A program made the position numbers and the translations under genes. A model generated the notes under the pieces. The model was not told the DNA's origin. It saw only the letters and a list, made by a program, of their open reading frames with translations, and ran no database searches. A stretch of 64,000 nucleotides of DNA from Mycolicibacter heraklionensis (lineage in GTDB: Bacteria; Actinomycetota; Actinomycetes; Mycobacteriales; Mycobacteriaceae), in the NCBI RefSeq assembly GCF_001021505.1, contig NZ_LDPO01000003.1, positions 62,001-126,000 on the forward strand, given 5' to 3'. Shown here in pieces: positions 20,576 through 29,050 of the stretch; position 1 is the stretch's first letter, and every line of letters starts with the position of its first letter.

Positions 20576-21160
20576 CTAGTGCGCGATCTGCGCATTGAGC
20601 AGCATGTCGACGCAGAAGTCGATGAATTGCTCGCGGCCGGCCTTGAGCTGGCCGTTCAGGTAAGCGGCGAACAGGGTGGTCAGGGCGCCGACCAGCCCGG
20701 TCGCCACCATCTGCTGGATTGCGGGGTCGTCGATCCCGGTCAGGGTGCGCTGCAGCATCACGATGAAGTCCGGCATCCACTTGGCGCCGGCGCGATACAG
20801 GATCGGTTCGCTCTCCGGGGCCAGCAGCAGCACCCGGCCGCGGGTCGGGTCGTCGAGCATCATGGTGACGAAAAGTTCCACCCCCTCGCGGGGATTGCGG
20901 GCGGACAGCAGTGTCGTCAAGGCCCGGGTGCACACGTCGTCGTATACCTGGCGCACGAATTCGTCACGGTCGGCGAAGCTCTCGTAGAAGTAGCGTTCGG
21001 TCAGCGCGGCGGCGCGACAGACCGATCGGATGGTCAGCGTGGGCCCGCGTTCGTCGCCGAGGAGTTGCACGCCGGCGGCGAGAAATTCGTCGCGGCGCAG
21101 GGCCTGGCGCTCTGCGAGCGGGACTCCGGTCCAGCGGCCCGGGCGTTGACTGGAAGACAC
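20576..21160 (-). CDS. TetR family transcriptional regulator
   Basis: 194-aa TetR-type repressor from the GTG at 21160, which has GAGGAG 8 bp upstream; the much longer open frame to 22408 is a shadow of the SDR and Rieske genes. The N-terminal helix-turn-helix lies at about residues 20-65 (TIRSVCRAAALTERYFYESF, then ADRDE). The C-terminal ligand-binding part is helical. It is divergent from the SDR operon starting at 21491 and upstream of desA1 on the same strand. It could control either; the 330-bp gap contains an operator-like palindrome at 21389. The ligand is unknown. Confidence 0.85.
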   Translation of the reverse strand: MSSSQRPGRWTGVPLAERQALRRDEFLAAGVQLLGDERGPTLTIRSVCRAAALTERYFYESFADRDEFVRQVYDDVCTRALTTLLSARNPREGVELFVTMMLDDPTRGRVLLLAPESEPILYRAGAKWMPDFIVMLQRTLTGIDDPAIQQMVATGLVGALTTLFAAYLNGQLKAGREQFIDFCVDMLLNAQIAH

Positions 21161-21358
21161 TTCGCATCTCCTCGGGGTCGTTCTCACAACGCGCGTAGTC
21201 AAGCTTGGCGACGCTCGATGTGAATCTCCATCATGACTCAAAGCGCATGTCGCGATTGCTCGCCCCACCGGGAGGCGGCGGCACCGCGGAACCGGGGTGG
21301 GCGAGGCAGCGCCGCGTTGGTCCAGACAATAAGAGCCGCGGGCCTGACGGCTCCGCTC

Positions 21359-21407
21359 TTGACTCTGCGCTTGCCGCTGCGGAATAGTATTCTTCGGAAC
21401 GAAGAAT
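21359..21407 (+). promoter_or_regulatory. Promoter with overlapping palindromes for the 21491 operon
   Basis: TTGACT (21359-21364) and AATAGT (21383-21388), 18 bp apart, form a reasonable -35/-10 pair. The -10 overlaps a degenerate copy of the island operator (CGGAAT-AGT-ATTCTT, 21380-21394; 9 of 12 positions of GAGAAT-N3-ATTCTC). Next to it is a perfect palindrome ATTCTTCG-GAA-CGAAGAAT (21389-21407). Such placement suits a repressor. The rest of the 21161-21490 gap shows no gene. Confidence 0.5.
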
Positions 21408-21490
21408 GACATATGTTGTCCGGACAAATTCGCGATCTCAGTCCCTACCGGGGAGTGTGGATTGCGGTCTGTGCCAGGTGAAAGCGGGTC

Positions 21491-22369
21491 ATGGCGGATC
21501 ACTCCACTCCCCCCAGCCTGTCGAGCGATCTCAGCCTCAGCCTTGCGGGCCGGATCGTGGTGGTGGCGGGTGCCGGCGGCGGCGGCATCGGCACGACGGT
21601 CACCACGATGGCCGCGCAGGCCGGCGCCACCGTGATCGCGGTGAGCCGCTCGCCGGAAAACCTCGACGAGCACGTCGCGCCGTTGGCGGACCGTGGCCTG
21701 CCGGTGATACCCGTGGCGGCCGACGTGTCGACCGACGAGGGCGTCGCCACGGTGCTGAAAGCTGCGCAACGCGCCGACGGGCGGCTCTACGGCCTGGTCA
21801 ACGTCGCCGGTGGTGCCGAGCCGGCGACCTGGATGCCGTCCACCAGGGTGGCCCGCGCCGAGTGGCGAAAGATCTTCACGAACAACCTGGAAACCGCGTT
21901 CTTCCTGAGCCGTGCCGTCGCCGCCGAACTGGTCGCTGCGCAGCGGCCGGGCTCGATCGTGTCGATCTCCTCGATCAGCGGGATGAACACCGCGCCGTTT
22001 CACATCGCCTATGGCACCGCAAAAGCCGCGATCGTCGCGATGACCCGCACCATGGCCGTCGAGTTGGCGGCGGCGGGGATTCGCGTCAACGCGGTGGCCC
22101 CGGGAGTCACCAACACCGCTGCCTCGGCTACCTACACCGACGCCGACCCCGACCGCGACTTGCAGGCGATCGCCATGGGACGTCGCGGGCGGCCCGAGGA
22201 ACAGGCCGGGCCGATCCTGTTTCTGCTCTCGGACCTGGCCAGCTACATCACCGGGCAGACCTTGCTGGTCGACGGCGGGCTCAACCTCAAATGGAGTCAC
22301 CTCGGTGCCGACAACACCTCCCTGTTCCTCAAGGACGACACCTTCCGTGCTGCGATAAGGAGGATGTGA
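21491..22369 (+). CDS. Short-chain dehydrogenase/reductase
   Basis: NAD(P)-dependent SDR, 292 aa, first gene of a five-gene operon. The cofactor loop is GAGGGGIG (the usual GxxxGxG). NVAGG is present, the catalytic Ser lies in SISSISG, and Tyr/Lys are in YGTAK. The C-terminal LLVDGGLN is typical of classical SDRs. It would oxidise a secondary alcohol or reduce a ketone of the island's substrate; the specificity cannot be read. Its stop overlaps the next start (TGATG). Confidence 0.9.
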   Translation: MADHSTPPSLSSDLSLSLAGRIVVVAGAGGGGIGTTVTTMAAQAGATVIAVSRSPENLDEHVAPLADRGLPVIPVAADVSTDEGVATVLKAAQRADGRLYGLVNVAGGAEPATWMPSTRVARAEWRKIFTNNLETAFFLSRAVAAELVAAQRPGSIVSISSISGMNTAPFHIAYGTAKAAIVAMTRTMAVELAAAGIRVNAVAPGVTNTAASATYTDADPDRDLQAIAMGRRGRPEEQAGPILFLLSDLASYITGQTLLVDGGLNLKWSHLGADNTSLFLKDDTFRAAIRRM

Positions 22370-23751
22370 TGACCGATCCGGTCCAGAGTTCAGACGAAGA
22401 ACTCGCAAACCCGGTCACGATCGGTGTCGAGGCCTACATATCGGAGAGCTACGCCCGTGCCGAGCGAGACAAGTTGTGGCGCAAGGTGTGGCAGCAGGTC
22501 GGGCGGGTCGAAGACCTGCCGGAGGTGGGCAGCTACCTCACCTACGACATCCTCGACGACTCGATCATCGTGGTCCGTAGCGGACCGGACACCTTTCACG
22601 CGCATCACAACGTCTGCATGCACCGCGGCCGCCGACTGGTCGACACACCCGCCGGGGCTAAGAACGCCTGCGCCCGCACCCGCAAGTCGTTCGTCTGTGG
22701 TTTCCACGGCTGGACGTACGGACTCGACGGCGCCTGCACCCACATTCGCGAACAGGATGACTGGCAAGGCACTCTGACGCCCGCGAACACCCATCTGGGT
22801 CCGGTGCGGGTCGATACCTGGGGCGGCTGGCTCTGGATCAACATGGATCCCGACTGCGAATCGCTGGCGGACTACCTGTTCCCGGCCGCGAAGATCCTCG
22901 AACCGTTCGGCCTGGAGAACATGCGCTACAAGTGGCGCAAATGGCTTGAGTTCGACTGCAATTGGAAGGTCGCCATGGAGGCCTTCAACGAGACCTACCA
23001 CGTCTACACCACCCATCCGGAGTTCAACAGGTTCGGTGAGTTCAAGGGCTGGGCCCGGGTGCAGGGCAAGCACAGCAACCTCGGCTACGACGCTCCCGAC
23101 GATCTGGAGGCGACGAAGTCGAAGATCCGGCTGGGGACCGGCGCCGATCCACGGGTGTCGACGGCGGAGATGCAGGTCTACACCATGGAGGAGACCAACG
23201 CCACCACCACCGCGACCCTGGTGAACGCCGCCAAGCGCCTGGTCGACGAGCTGCCCGAGGGCACCCCGGCCGATAAGGTCCTGGAACACTGGCTGGCCTC
23301 GGCGCGCCGCGACGACGAGGCCCGCGGGGTCATCTGGCCGACGATTCCTCCCGACGTGCTCGGGCAGGCCGGCACCGCCTGGCAGATCTTCCCGAACTTC
23401 CAGATCGGCCAGGGCCTGACCAGCGCGCTGTGTTACAGCGCCCGGCCGCATCCGAGCTATAACCCCGACAAGTGCATCTTCGAGGTCTCGGTGTTCGAAC
23501 TCTTCCCCAAAGGCGAAGAACCGCAGACCGAGTGGGAGCACACCCCGGTCGGCGACCCGAACTGGCGCTCGGTGCTGCCGCAGGACTTCTCCAACATGGC
23601 CGCGGTGCAGCAGGGGATGAAATCCCTTGGCTATCCCGGCGCCAAGCCCAACCCGTACCGCGAGCGCGCCATCGTCAACCTGCACCACCAGTTGTCGAAG
23701 TACATGGGCGCCGGCGCGCCTCGAGAGATCCCGACAGGAAAAGATCGATGA
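22369..23751 (+). CDS. Rieske non-heme iron oxygenase, alpha subunit
   Basis: Ring-hydroxylating-type oxygenase, 460 aa. The ATG at 22369 overlaps the SDR stop; the long open frame beginning at 21406 is not a fusion, only an open frame through the SDR gene. The Rieske [2Fe-2S] ligands are C83-x-H85 (VCMHRG) and C110-x2-H113 (CGFHGW). The catalytic iron site falls in the NWKVAMEAFNETYHVYTTHPEF region, with the bridging acid and two His. It would receive electrons from a reductase such as the one at 27972. Substrate unknown. Its stop overlaps the monooxygenase start (ATGA). Confidence 0.92.
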   Translation: MTDPVQSSDEELANPVTIGVEAYISESYARAERDKLWRKVWQQVGRVEDLPEVGSYLTYDILDDSIIVVRSGPDTFHAHHNVCMHRGRRLVDTPAGAKNACARTRKSFVCGFHGWTYGLDGACTHIREQDDWQGTLTPANTHLGPVRVDTWGGWLWINMDPDCESLADYLFPAAKILEPFGLENMRYKWRKWLEFDCNWKVAMEAFNETYHVYTTHPEFNRFGEFKGWARVQGKHSNLGYDAPDDLEATKSKIRLGTGADPRVSTAEMQVYTMEETNATTTATLVNAAKRLVDELPEGTPADKVLEHWLASARRDDEARGVIWPTIPPDVLGQAGTAWQIFPNFQIGQGLTSALCYSARPHPSYNPDKCIFEVSVFELFPKGEEPQTEWEHTPVGDPNWRSVLPQDFSNMAAVQQGMKSLGYPGAKPNPYRERAIVNLHHQLSKYMGAGAPREIPTGKDR

Positions 23752-25592
23752 CGGACTGCCCGCCGACCCAGACGCCGGACGACTTCGACATCGACGCGCT
23801 GCGGGAGAAATACGCCGTTGAGCGGGCCAGACGTCTTCGCTCCGACGGCTCCAGTCAGTACCTCGAACTCAAGGATGACTTTGTGGAGTTCGCCGAGGTC
23901 GATCCACACACCGCGGTGACTCCACGTGAACCCATCGATGCCGACATCGAGGTCGTCGTCCTCGGCGGTGGCATCGCCGGACTGCTGGCCGGCGCCTACC
24001 TGAAGAAGGCCGGCGTGGCCGACGTGCGGGTTATCGAGATGGGCGGCGATTTCGGTGGTGTCTGGTACTGGAACCGATTCCCGGGCATCCAGTGCGACAA
24101 CGACGCGTACTGCTATGTCCCGATGCTCGAAGAGCTCGACTTCATCCCGTCCAAGAAGTTCGCCGACGGCGCCGAGATCTTCCAGCACTGTCAGAACATC
24201 GGAAAGCACTTCGGCCTCTATGACGGGGCGATCTTCTCGACCCAGGTGCGCACCGTCCGCTGGGACGAGGAGATCAAGCGCTGGCGGCTGACGACGAACC
24301 GGGGCGACGACCTGCGGGCGCGTTTCGTGGTGATGGCGCAGGGCTCCTACAACCGGCCCAAGTTGCCCGGCATCGCCGGCATCAAGGACTTCACGAACGC
24401 GGGCGGTCACGTCTTCCACTCGGCCCGTTGGGATTACGACTACACCGGCGGCGACGCGAACGGTGGCCTGCACAAGCTCGCCGACAAGCGGGTGGCTCTG
24501 GTCGGCACCGGCGCGACTGGCGTGCAGCTGGTCCCGCACCTTGGGCGGGATGCCAAGCAGCTCTACGTTTTCCAGCGCACACCGTCGTCGGTGGACTTTC
24601 GCGGCAACGAGCCCACCGACCCGAAGTGGGCCGCGTCGCTGCAGCCGGGCTGGCAGGCCGAACGCAAGCGCAACTTTCACCGCTGGTCGCCGTTCGAGGG
24701 CGTGGTGTTCGACGCCCCCGACATGGTGTGCGACTTCTGGACCGAGTTGGGTCGCAACCTGACCGCTCGCATCGGCGCCAGCCCCGACCCGACGGCGCTG
24801 GGGGTCGAGGAGATCATGGCGATGCGGGAGGAAGAGGACTACAAGATCATGGAGCGGCTGCGCCGCCGCATCGACGACATCGTCGAGGATCCGCAGACCG
24901 CCGAGGCGCTCAAGCCGTACTACCGGTTCATGTGCAAGCGCCCGACCTCCAGCGACACCTACCTGCCCGCGTTCAATCGGCCCAACGTCACGCTGGTTGA
25001 CGTAGCCGAGTCCAAGGGCGTCGAAAAGCTCACGGAGAAGGGCATTGTCGCCGGCGGCATCGAGTACGAGGTCGACTGCGTCATCTTCGCCAGTGGTTTC
25101 GAGATCTCCACGGAGATCAGCCGTCGGTACGCGATCGACGTCATCGAGGGACGCGACGGGGTGTCGCTGTTCGACCACTGGCGCGACGGGTTCCAGACCC
25201 TGCACGGGATGACCAGCCGCGGGTTTCCCAACCAGTTCCACACCGGCTTCATCCAGGGCGGTGTGTCGGCCAACACCACTGCGATGTTCGAGCAGCAGGC
25301 CGAGCACATCGCCTACATCATCGCCGAGGCTCTCAACCGGGGAGCGACGGTCGTCGAGCCCAGCCAGGAGGGTCAGAATGCCTGGGTCAACACCATCCGG
25401 GAGTTGGCATTCGACAACTCGGCGTTCGACTTATCGTGCACGCCCGGCTATTACAACAACGAGGGCCGCGGATTCGGCGAGGCCAGCCGCTCGTTCCTGG
25501 GCGAGGTCTACTCGCCGGGCTTCTACGCCTTCGACGATCTGTTGAAGCAGTGGCGTGACGCCGGCGACCTGAACGGTTTGGAGCTGCGATGA
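23748..25592 (+). CDS. Flavin-containing monooxygenase, Baeyer-Villiger type
   Basis: FAD/NADPH monooxygenase, 614 aa, coupled to the Rieske gene by an ATGA overlap. After an N-terminal extension of about 65 residues comes the FAD loop LGGGIAG (near 73-78). The Baeyer-Villiger fingerprint follows as A-x-G-x-x-x-H-x-x-x-W (GGHVFHSARW) near 217-227, with Ala replacing the usual leading Phe. The second Rossmann loop is VGTGATG near 252. The size and N-terminal extension recall the larger steroid/cyclic-ketone monooxygenases. It probably inserts oxygen next to a ring ketone to give a lactone that hydrolases in the island could open; this is inference. Confidence 0.88.
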   Translation: MTDCPPTQTPDDFDIDALREKYAVERARRLRSDGSSQYLELKDDFVEFAEVDPHTAVTPREPIDADIEVVVLGGGIAGLLAGAYLKKAGVADVRVIEMGGDFGGVWYWNRFPGIQCDNDAYCYVPMLEELDFIPSKKFADGAEIFQHCQNIGKHFGLYDGAIFSTQVRTVRWDEEIKRWRLTTNRGDDLRARFVVMAQGSYNRPKLPGIAGIKDFTNAGGHVFHSARWDYDYTGGDANGGLHKLADKRVALVGTGATGVQLVPHLGRDAKQLYVFQRTPSSVDFRGNEPTDPKWAASLQPGWQAERKRNFHRWSPFEGVVFDAPDMVCDFWTELGRNLTARIGASPDPTALGVEEIMAMREEEDYKIMERLRRRIDDIVEDPQTAEALKPYYRFMCKRPTSSDTYLPAFNRPNVTLVDVAESKGVEKLTEKGIVAGGIEYEVDCVIFASGFEISTEISRRYAIDVIEGRDGVSLFDHWRDGFQTLHGMTSRGFPNQFHTGFIQGGVSANTTAMFEQQAEHIAYIIAEALNRGATVVEPSQEGQNAWVNTIRELAFDNSAFDLSCTPGYYNNEGRGFGEASRSFLGEVYSPGFYAFDDLLKQWRDAGDLNGLELR

Positions 25593-26512
25593 CGCAACGG
25601 CTTCGGTTCGACGGCCGTGTCGCCGTCGTGACCGGTGCCGGGCGCGGACTGGGCCGCGCCTACGCGCAGCTGCTGGCGCAGCGCGGAGCCGCTGTCGTCG
25701 TCAATGACACCGGTGCCGACCTCACCGGTGACGGAGTGCGGCAGGATCCGGCCGAGCGGGTCGCCGCCGAAATCCGCGATGCGGGCGGTGCGGCGGTGGC
25801 CTGTACCGCGTCGGTCGCCACACCCGACGGCGGCGAGGCGATCATCGGCGCTGCGCTGGAGCGCTACGGGCGGGTCGACATCGTGATCCACAACGCCGGA
25901 AACGTCCGCCGGGCCCCGTTACGCGAGATGAGTTCGGCGGACTTCGACGCGGTCCTCGACGTGCACCTGCGTGGCGCGTTCCATGTGGTGCGGGCGGCCT
26001 TCGGCGCCATGTGTGACGCAGGCTACGGTCGCATGGTGCTGACCTCATCGATCGGCGGCATCTACGGCAATGCCGAGGTGGCCAACTATGCGGCCGCGAA
26101 GGCGGGCGTGATCGGCCTGAGCAACGTGGCGGCGCTGGAAGGCGCGACTCACGGCGTCCGGTGCAACGTGGTGGTCCCGGCGGCGGTCACCCGGATGGCC
26201 GACGGCATCGACACCTCCGCATACCCACCGATGGAACCCGAACTGGTGGCGCCGCTGGTCGGCTGGCTGGCGCACGAATCCTGTTCGGTCACCGGCGAAG
26301 TGCTGATCGCCCTGGCCGGGCGGATAGCCCGGGCCGCGCTGGTGGAGAGCCCCGGCGTGTACCAACCGTCCTGGACGATCGAGGACGTCGACGCGCGGAT
26401 CGAGGCCATCCGCGACATCACCGAACCGGTGATCTTCCCGGTGGTGCCCGACGGGCACGCCGCGCACATCCGGTACAGCTTCGGGATGGCCCAGACAGAC
26501 GGAACCCAGTAG
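25589..26512 (+). CDS. Short-chain dehydrogenase (3-hydroxyacyl-CoA dehydrogenase-like)
   Basis: SDR of 307 aa whose ATG overlaps the monooxygenase stop. The cofactor loop is TGAGRGLGRAYA, followed by NDTGADLTG, NAGNVRR, the catalytic Ser in TSSIGG, and Tyr-Lys in NYAAAKAG. The NDTGA segment and the C-terminal extension after residue 240 are like the dehydrogenase part of peroxisomal multifunctional enzymes (HSD17B4-like), which act on 3-hydroxyacyl-CoA thioesters. It may carry out the third step of beta-oxidation for CoA esters made in this island. Confidence 0.85.
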   Translation: MTQRLRFDGRVAVVTGAGRGLGRAYAQLLAQRGAAVVVNDTGADLTGDGVRQDPAERVAAEIRDAGGAAVACTASVATPDGGEAIIGAALERYGRVDIVIHNAGNVRRAPLREMSSADFDAVLDVHLRGAFHVVRAAFGAMCDAGYGRMVLTSSIGGIYGNAEVANYAAAKAGVIGLSNVAALEGATHGVRCNVVVPAAVTRMADGIDTSAYPPMEPELVAPLVGWLAHESCSVTGEVLIALAGRIARAALVESPGVYQPSWTIEDVDARIEAIRDITEPVIFPVVPDGHAAHIRYSFGMAQTDGTQ

Positions 26513-26528
26513 TCGAAGGAGTGTTGTG

Positions 26529-27956
26529 ATGCGCGAATACACCCAGTTCTACATCGACGGCCGGTGGGTGGACCCGGTCGAGCTCAAAACGCTCGACGTC
26601 GACAACCCGGCCACCGAAAAGGTCTGCGGGAAGATCGCGCTCGGCTCGGCGGCCGACGTCGACCTCGCGGTCGCCGCGGCCCGGCGGGCGTTCGCCAGTT
26701 GGTCGCAGAGCAGCCGGGCGGAGCGGCTGGACCTGCTGCAGTCGATCCTGGCCGAGTACCAGCGGCGCAGCGGCGACCTGGCCGACGCGGTGAGCGAGGA
26801 GATGGGGGCGCCGCCCGCGCTGGCCGCCGGAGTGCAGGTCAACCTTGGGGCCGGTCACCTTGTCACGGCAATCGACGCACTGAAGAACTTCTCGTTCAGC
26901 GAGCAGCGTGGCGACACCCTGGTGGAGCGCGAGCCGATCGGGGTATGCGGTCTCATCACACCGTGGAACTGGCCGCTGAACCAGATCGCGGTGAAGGTCT
27001 ACCCGGCGTTGTCCACCGGCTGCACCATGGTGCTCAAACCCTCTGAGGTCGCGCCGTTCTCGGCCTACATCTTCACCGAGATCATGGACGCGGCAGGCGT
27101 GCCGGCCGGCGTGTACAACATGGTCAACGGCGACGGCCCCGGGGTGGGCGTGGCGCTGTCGCGGCACCCGGACGTCGACATGGTGTCGTTCACCGGCTCT
27201 ACCCGTGCCGGCGTCGCGGTGGCGGAGAACGCTGCCCCGACGGTGAAGCGGGTGACCCAGGAGCTGGGCGGCAAGAGCGCCAACATCGTGCTCGACGACG
27301 ACGCCTTCGTCGACAGCGTCACCGCCGGGGTGTCGACCATGATGGTCAACTCCGGGCAGAGCTGTAACGCGCCGTCACGGATGCTGGTGCCGAACTCCCG
27401 GATGGACGAGGCCATCGCGATCGCTCGTGCGGTCGCCGAGCAGGTGAAGGTCGGTGACCCGGCCGATCCCAAGGCGATCGGTCCCGTGGCGTCAGCGGCG
27501 CAGTTCGCCAAGGTGCAGGGCCTGATCGAGCAGGGCATCGCCGAGGGCGCGACGGTCGCCGCGGGCGGCGCTGGCCGGCCGGCTGGGCTCGACACCGGCT
27601 ACTTCGTCCGGCCGACGGTCTTCGCGCACGTGACGAATCAGATGACGATCGCGCGCGAAGAGATCTTCGGCCCGGTGCTGTGCATCCTCGGCTATGACGA
27701 CCTCGATGAGGCTGTCGAGATCGCCAACGACACCGAGTACGGTCTGGCCGGCTACGTCTCAGGCGCCGACATCGACGCCGCGCGCGGAATCGCCCGCCGG
27801 ATCCGGGCCGGCTGGGTCGCGATCAACCACGCCTTCGACCTGAACGCACCGTTCGGCGGCTACAAGCGCAGCGGCAACGGTCGCGAGTGGAGCGACGCCG
27901 GATTCCACGAATACCTGGAGACCAAGAGCACTTTGGGCTGCGGGGTGGCTGGCTGA
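26529..27956 (+). CDS. Aldehyde dehydrogenase family protein
   Basis: NAD(P)-dependent aldehyde dehydrogenase, 475 aa, last gene of the 21491 operon. The ATG at 26529 has GAAGGAG 7 bp upstream; the GTG at 26526 is the alternative. Catalytic and binding residues are in place: PWNWPLN, the KPSE lysine, the Rossmann FTGSTRAG, the general base in TQELGGKS, the nucleophile Cys in GQSCNAPSRM, and EEIFGPVL. It would oxidise an aldehyde from the pathway to the acid that the acyl-CoA synthetase at 29051 could activate. A 7-bp stem fills the 15-bp gap to the convergent reductase gene. Confidence 0.92.
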   Translation: MREYTQFYIDGRWVDPVELKTLDVDNPATEKVCGKIALGSAADVDLAVAAARRAFASWSQSSRAERLDLLQSILAEYQRRSGDLADAVSEEMGAPPALAAGVQVNLGAGHLVTAIDALKNFSFSEQRGDTLVEREPIGVCGLITPWNWPLNQIAVKVYPALSTGCTMVLKPSEVAPFSAYIFTEIMDAAGVPAGVYNMVNGDGPGVGVALSRHPDVDMVSFTGSTRAGVAVAENAAPTVKRVTQELGGKSANIVLDDDAFVDSVTAGVSTMMVNSGQSCNAPSRMLVPNSRMDEAIAIARAVAEQVKVGDPADPKAIGPVASAAQFAKVQGLIEQGIAEGATVAAGGAGRPAGLDTGYFVRPTVFAHVTNQMTIAREEIFGPVLCILGYDDLDEAVEIANDTEYGLAGYVSGADIDAARGIARRIRAGWVAINHAFDLNAPFGGYKRSGNGREWSDAGFHEYLETKSTLGCGVAG

Positions 27957-27972
27957 GGGCGGCCCGCCGCCC
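27957..27972. terminator. Compact hairpin between convergent operons
   Basis: GGGCGGC-CC-GCCGCCC is a perfect inverted repeat filling the whole gap between the aldehyde dehydrogenase stop and the reductase stop, which begins at the last base of the stem. With no T-run it fits a mycobacterial-style bidirectional terminator. Confidence 0.6.
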
Positions 27973-28979
27973 TATTCGTAGTGGATCGTGATCGAGCCGC
28001 CCTCGGGCACACCCTGGCAGGTCAGGATGTAGCCGTCGGCGACCTCGTCATCGTCGAGCACGGTGTTGTTGAGCATGGTCGCGCTGCCCTCGGTGATCTG
28101 GGCGATGCAGGTGCCGCAGTTGCCCGCCTCGCAGGAGAACGGGGGCGCCAGCCCGGCGCGCCGGGCGCTCTCCAGCAGTGTCTCGCGGGCGACCCGCGGC
28201 ACCGATTCCTTCTTCCGCCCGAGATGGATCGTCACCGTCCCGGTCACCTCGGCGTCGGTACCGGGTGCCGAGGCGGCCGGCGCCGGCGCGGTCGCCACGT
28301 CGAAGTCCTCGACGAACAGGCGGCCCGGGCCGGGCCAGGCTGCGCGCACCACGTCCATGAATCCGGCCGGGCCGCACACGTAGCAGTCCGCGCCGGTGTC
28401 GGCGCCGACGAATGCCGTGACCGCCGCGGCGTCGAGCAGGCCGTCGTCGGCGTCGCGATGCCGCTGCACCGACAGCCGGCCGGGGTAGCGGGCGGCGAGT
28501 TCGTCCAGGGTGCGCTCGAAGATCGCCGCGGACGCGTCCCGATCGGCGCAGAGCAGCCGCACGGCGCGGTCGGTGGTCGCCAGCGCGCTCTTGGCCAGCG
28601 ACAGGATGGGCGTGATCCCGCTGCCTCCGGAGAACGCGAGCAGCGGCGCCGACGACTCCTGAAGGCAGAAGATCCCGGCCGCTCGGGTCATCACCAGCTC
28701 GTCGCCTTCGGCGACGTTGTCCAGCAGCCAGTTCGACACCTTGCCGCCGGGAACACGCTTGACCGTGGTCATCAGCTCGGAATCGGACTCCGGAGCGCTC
28801 GACATCGAGTAGGACCGGTAGAGCTCCTCACCGTCGACCCGCACCTGGAAGGTCGAGTACTGACCGGCCCGGTAGGAGAACGGTGGCTCATGGGGCGCCA
28901 GCACGAAGGTGTAGGCGTCAGCGGTCTCCTTGACGATGCGCGTCACGGTCGCTCGCTGGAATACATGAGTGACCGCCAT
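27972..28979 (-). CDS. Ferredoxin reductase with C-terminal [2Fe-2S] domain (KshB/PaaE-like)
   Basis: Electron-transfer protein, 335 aa from the ATG at 28979. The FAD domain has R-S-Y-S (RSYSMSS), the NAD(P) domain has FSGGSGITP, and CGPAGFM follows. The C-terminal plant-type ferredoxin domain carries C-x4-C-x2-C (CEAGNCGTC) and a fourth Cys in ILTCQG. This is the order of the reductase KshB, which feeds 3-ketosteroid 9-alpha-hydroxylase. It is therefore the natural electron donor for the Rieske oxygenases at 22369 and 46496. It is divergent from fadD (29051), and the two share the perfect operator at 29010-29030. Confidence 0.92.
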   Translation of the reverse strand: MAVTHVFQRATVTRIVKETADAYTFVLAPHEPPFSYRAGQYSTFQVRVDGEELYRSYSMSSAPESDSELMTTVKRVPGGKVSNWLLDNVAEGDELVMTRAAGIFCLQESSAPLLAFSGGSGITPILSLAKSALATTDRAVRLLCADRDASAAIFERTLDELAARYPGRLSVQRHRDADDGLLDAAAVTAFVGADTGADCYVCGPAGFMDVVRAAWPGPGRLFVEDFDVATAPAPAASAPGTDAEVTGTVTIHLGRKKESVPRVARETLLESARRAGLAPPFSCEAGNCGTCIAQITEGSATMLNNTVLDDDEVADGYILTCQGVPEGGSITIHYE

Positions 28980-29009
28980 GCCCACCCCTTCCGGTTTGCG
29001 TTCTTCGCT

Positions 29010-29030
29010 TGAGAGAATACTATTCTCTCA
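29010..29030. promoter_or_regulatory. Perfect 9-3-9 palindromic operator between reductase and acyl-CoA synthetase genes
   Basis: TGAGAGAAT-N3-ATTCTCTCA is the longest member of the GAGAAT-N3-ATTCTC family in the window. It lies 20 bp before the fadD ATG and 30 bp before the reductase ATG. TACTAT at its centre (29018-29023), with TTTGCG 17 bp upstream, makes a plausible plus-strand promoter covered by the site. Confidence 0.75.
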
Positions 29031-29050
29031 AACCGATAGGATCTTCTCAA

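Noticed and set aside
20576..22408. 610-codon minus-strand frame that would fuse the TetR regulator to a long N-terminus
   Set aside because: Only the last 194 codons look like a protein; the rest is opposite the SDR and the start of the Rieske gene and lacks any domain.
21406..23751. Apparent 781-aa Rieske oxygenase with a long N-terminal extension
   Set aside because: The extension is an out-of-frame reading of the SDR gene; the ATG at 22369 overlapping the SDR stop is the natural start.
22369..28979. KshA/KshB, the 3-ketosteroid 9-alpha-hydroxylase
   Set aside because: The reductase is KshB-like, but the 460-aa Rieske protein is much longer than KshA and is in an operon with a Baeyer-Villiger enzyme, so a KshA label is not supported.
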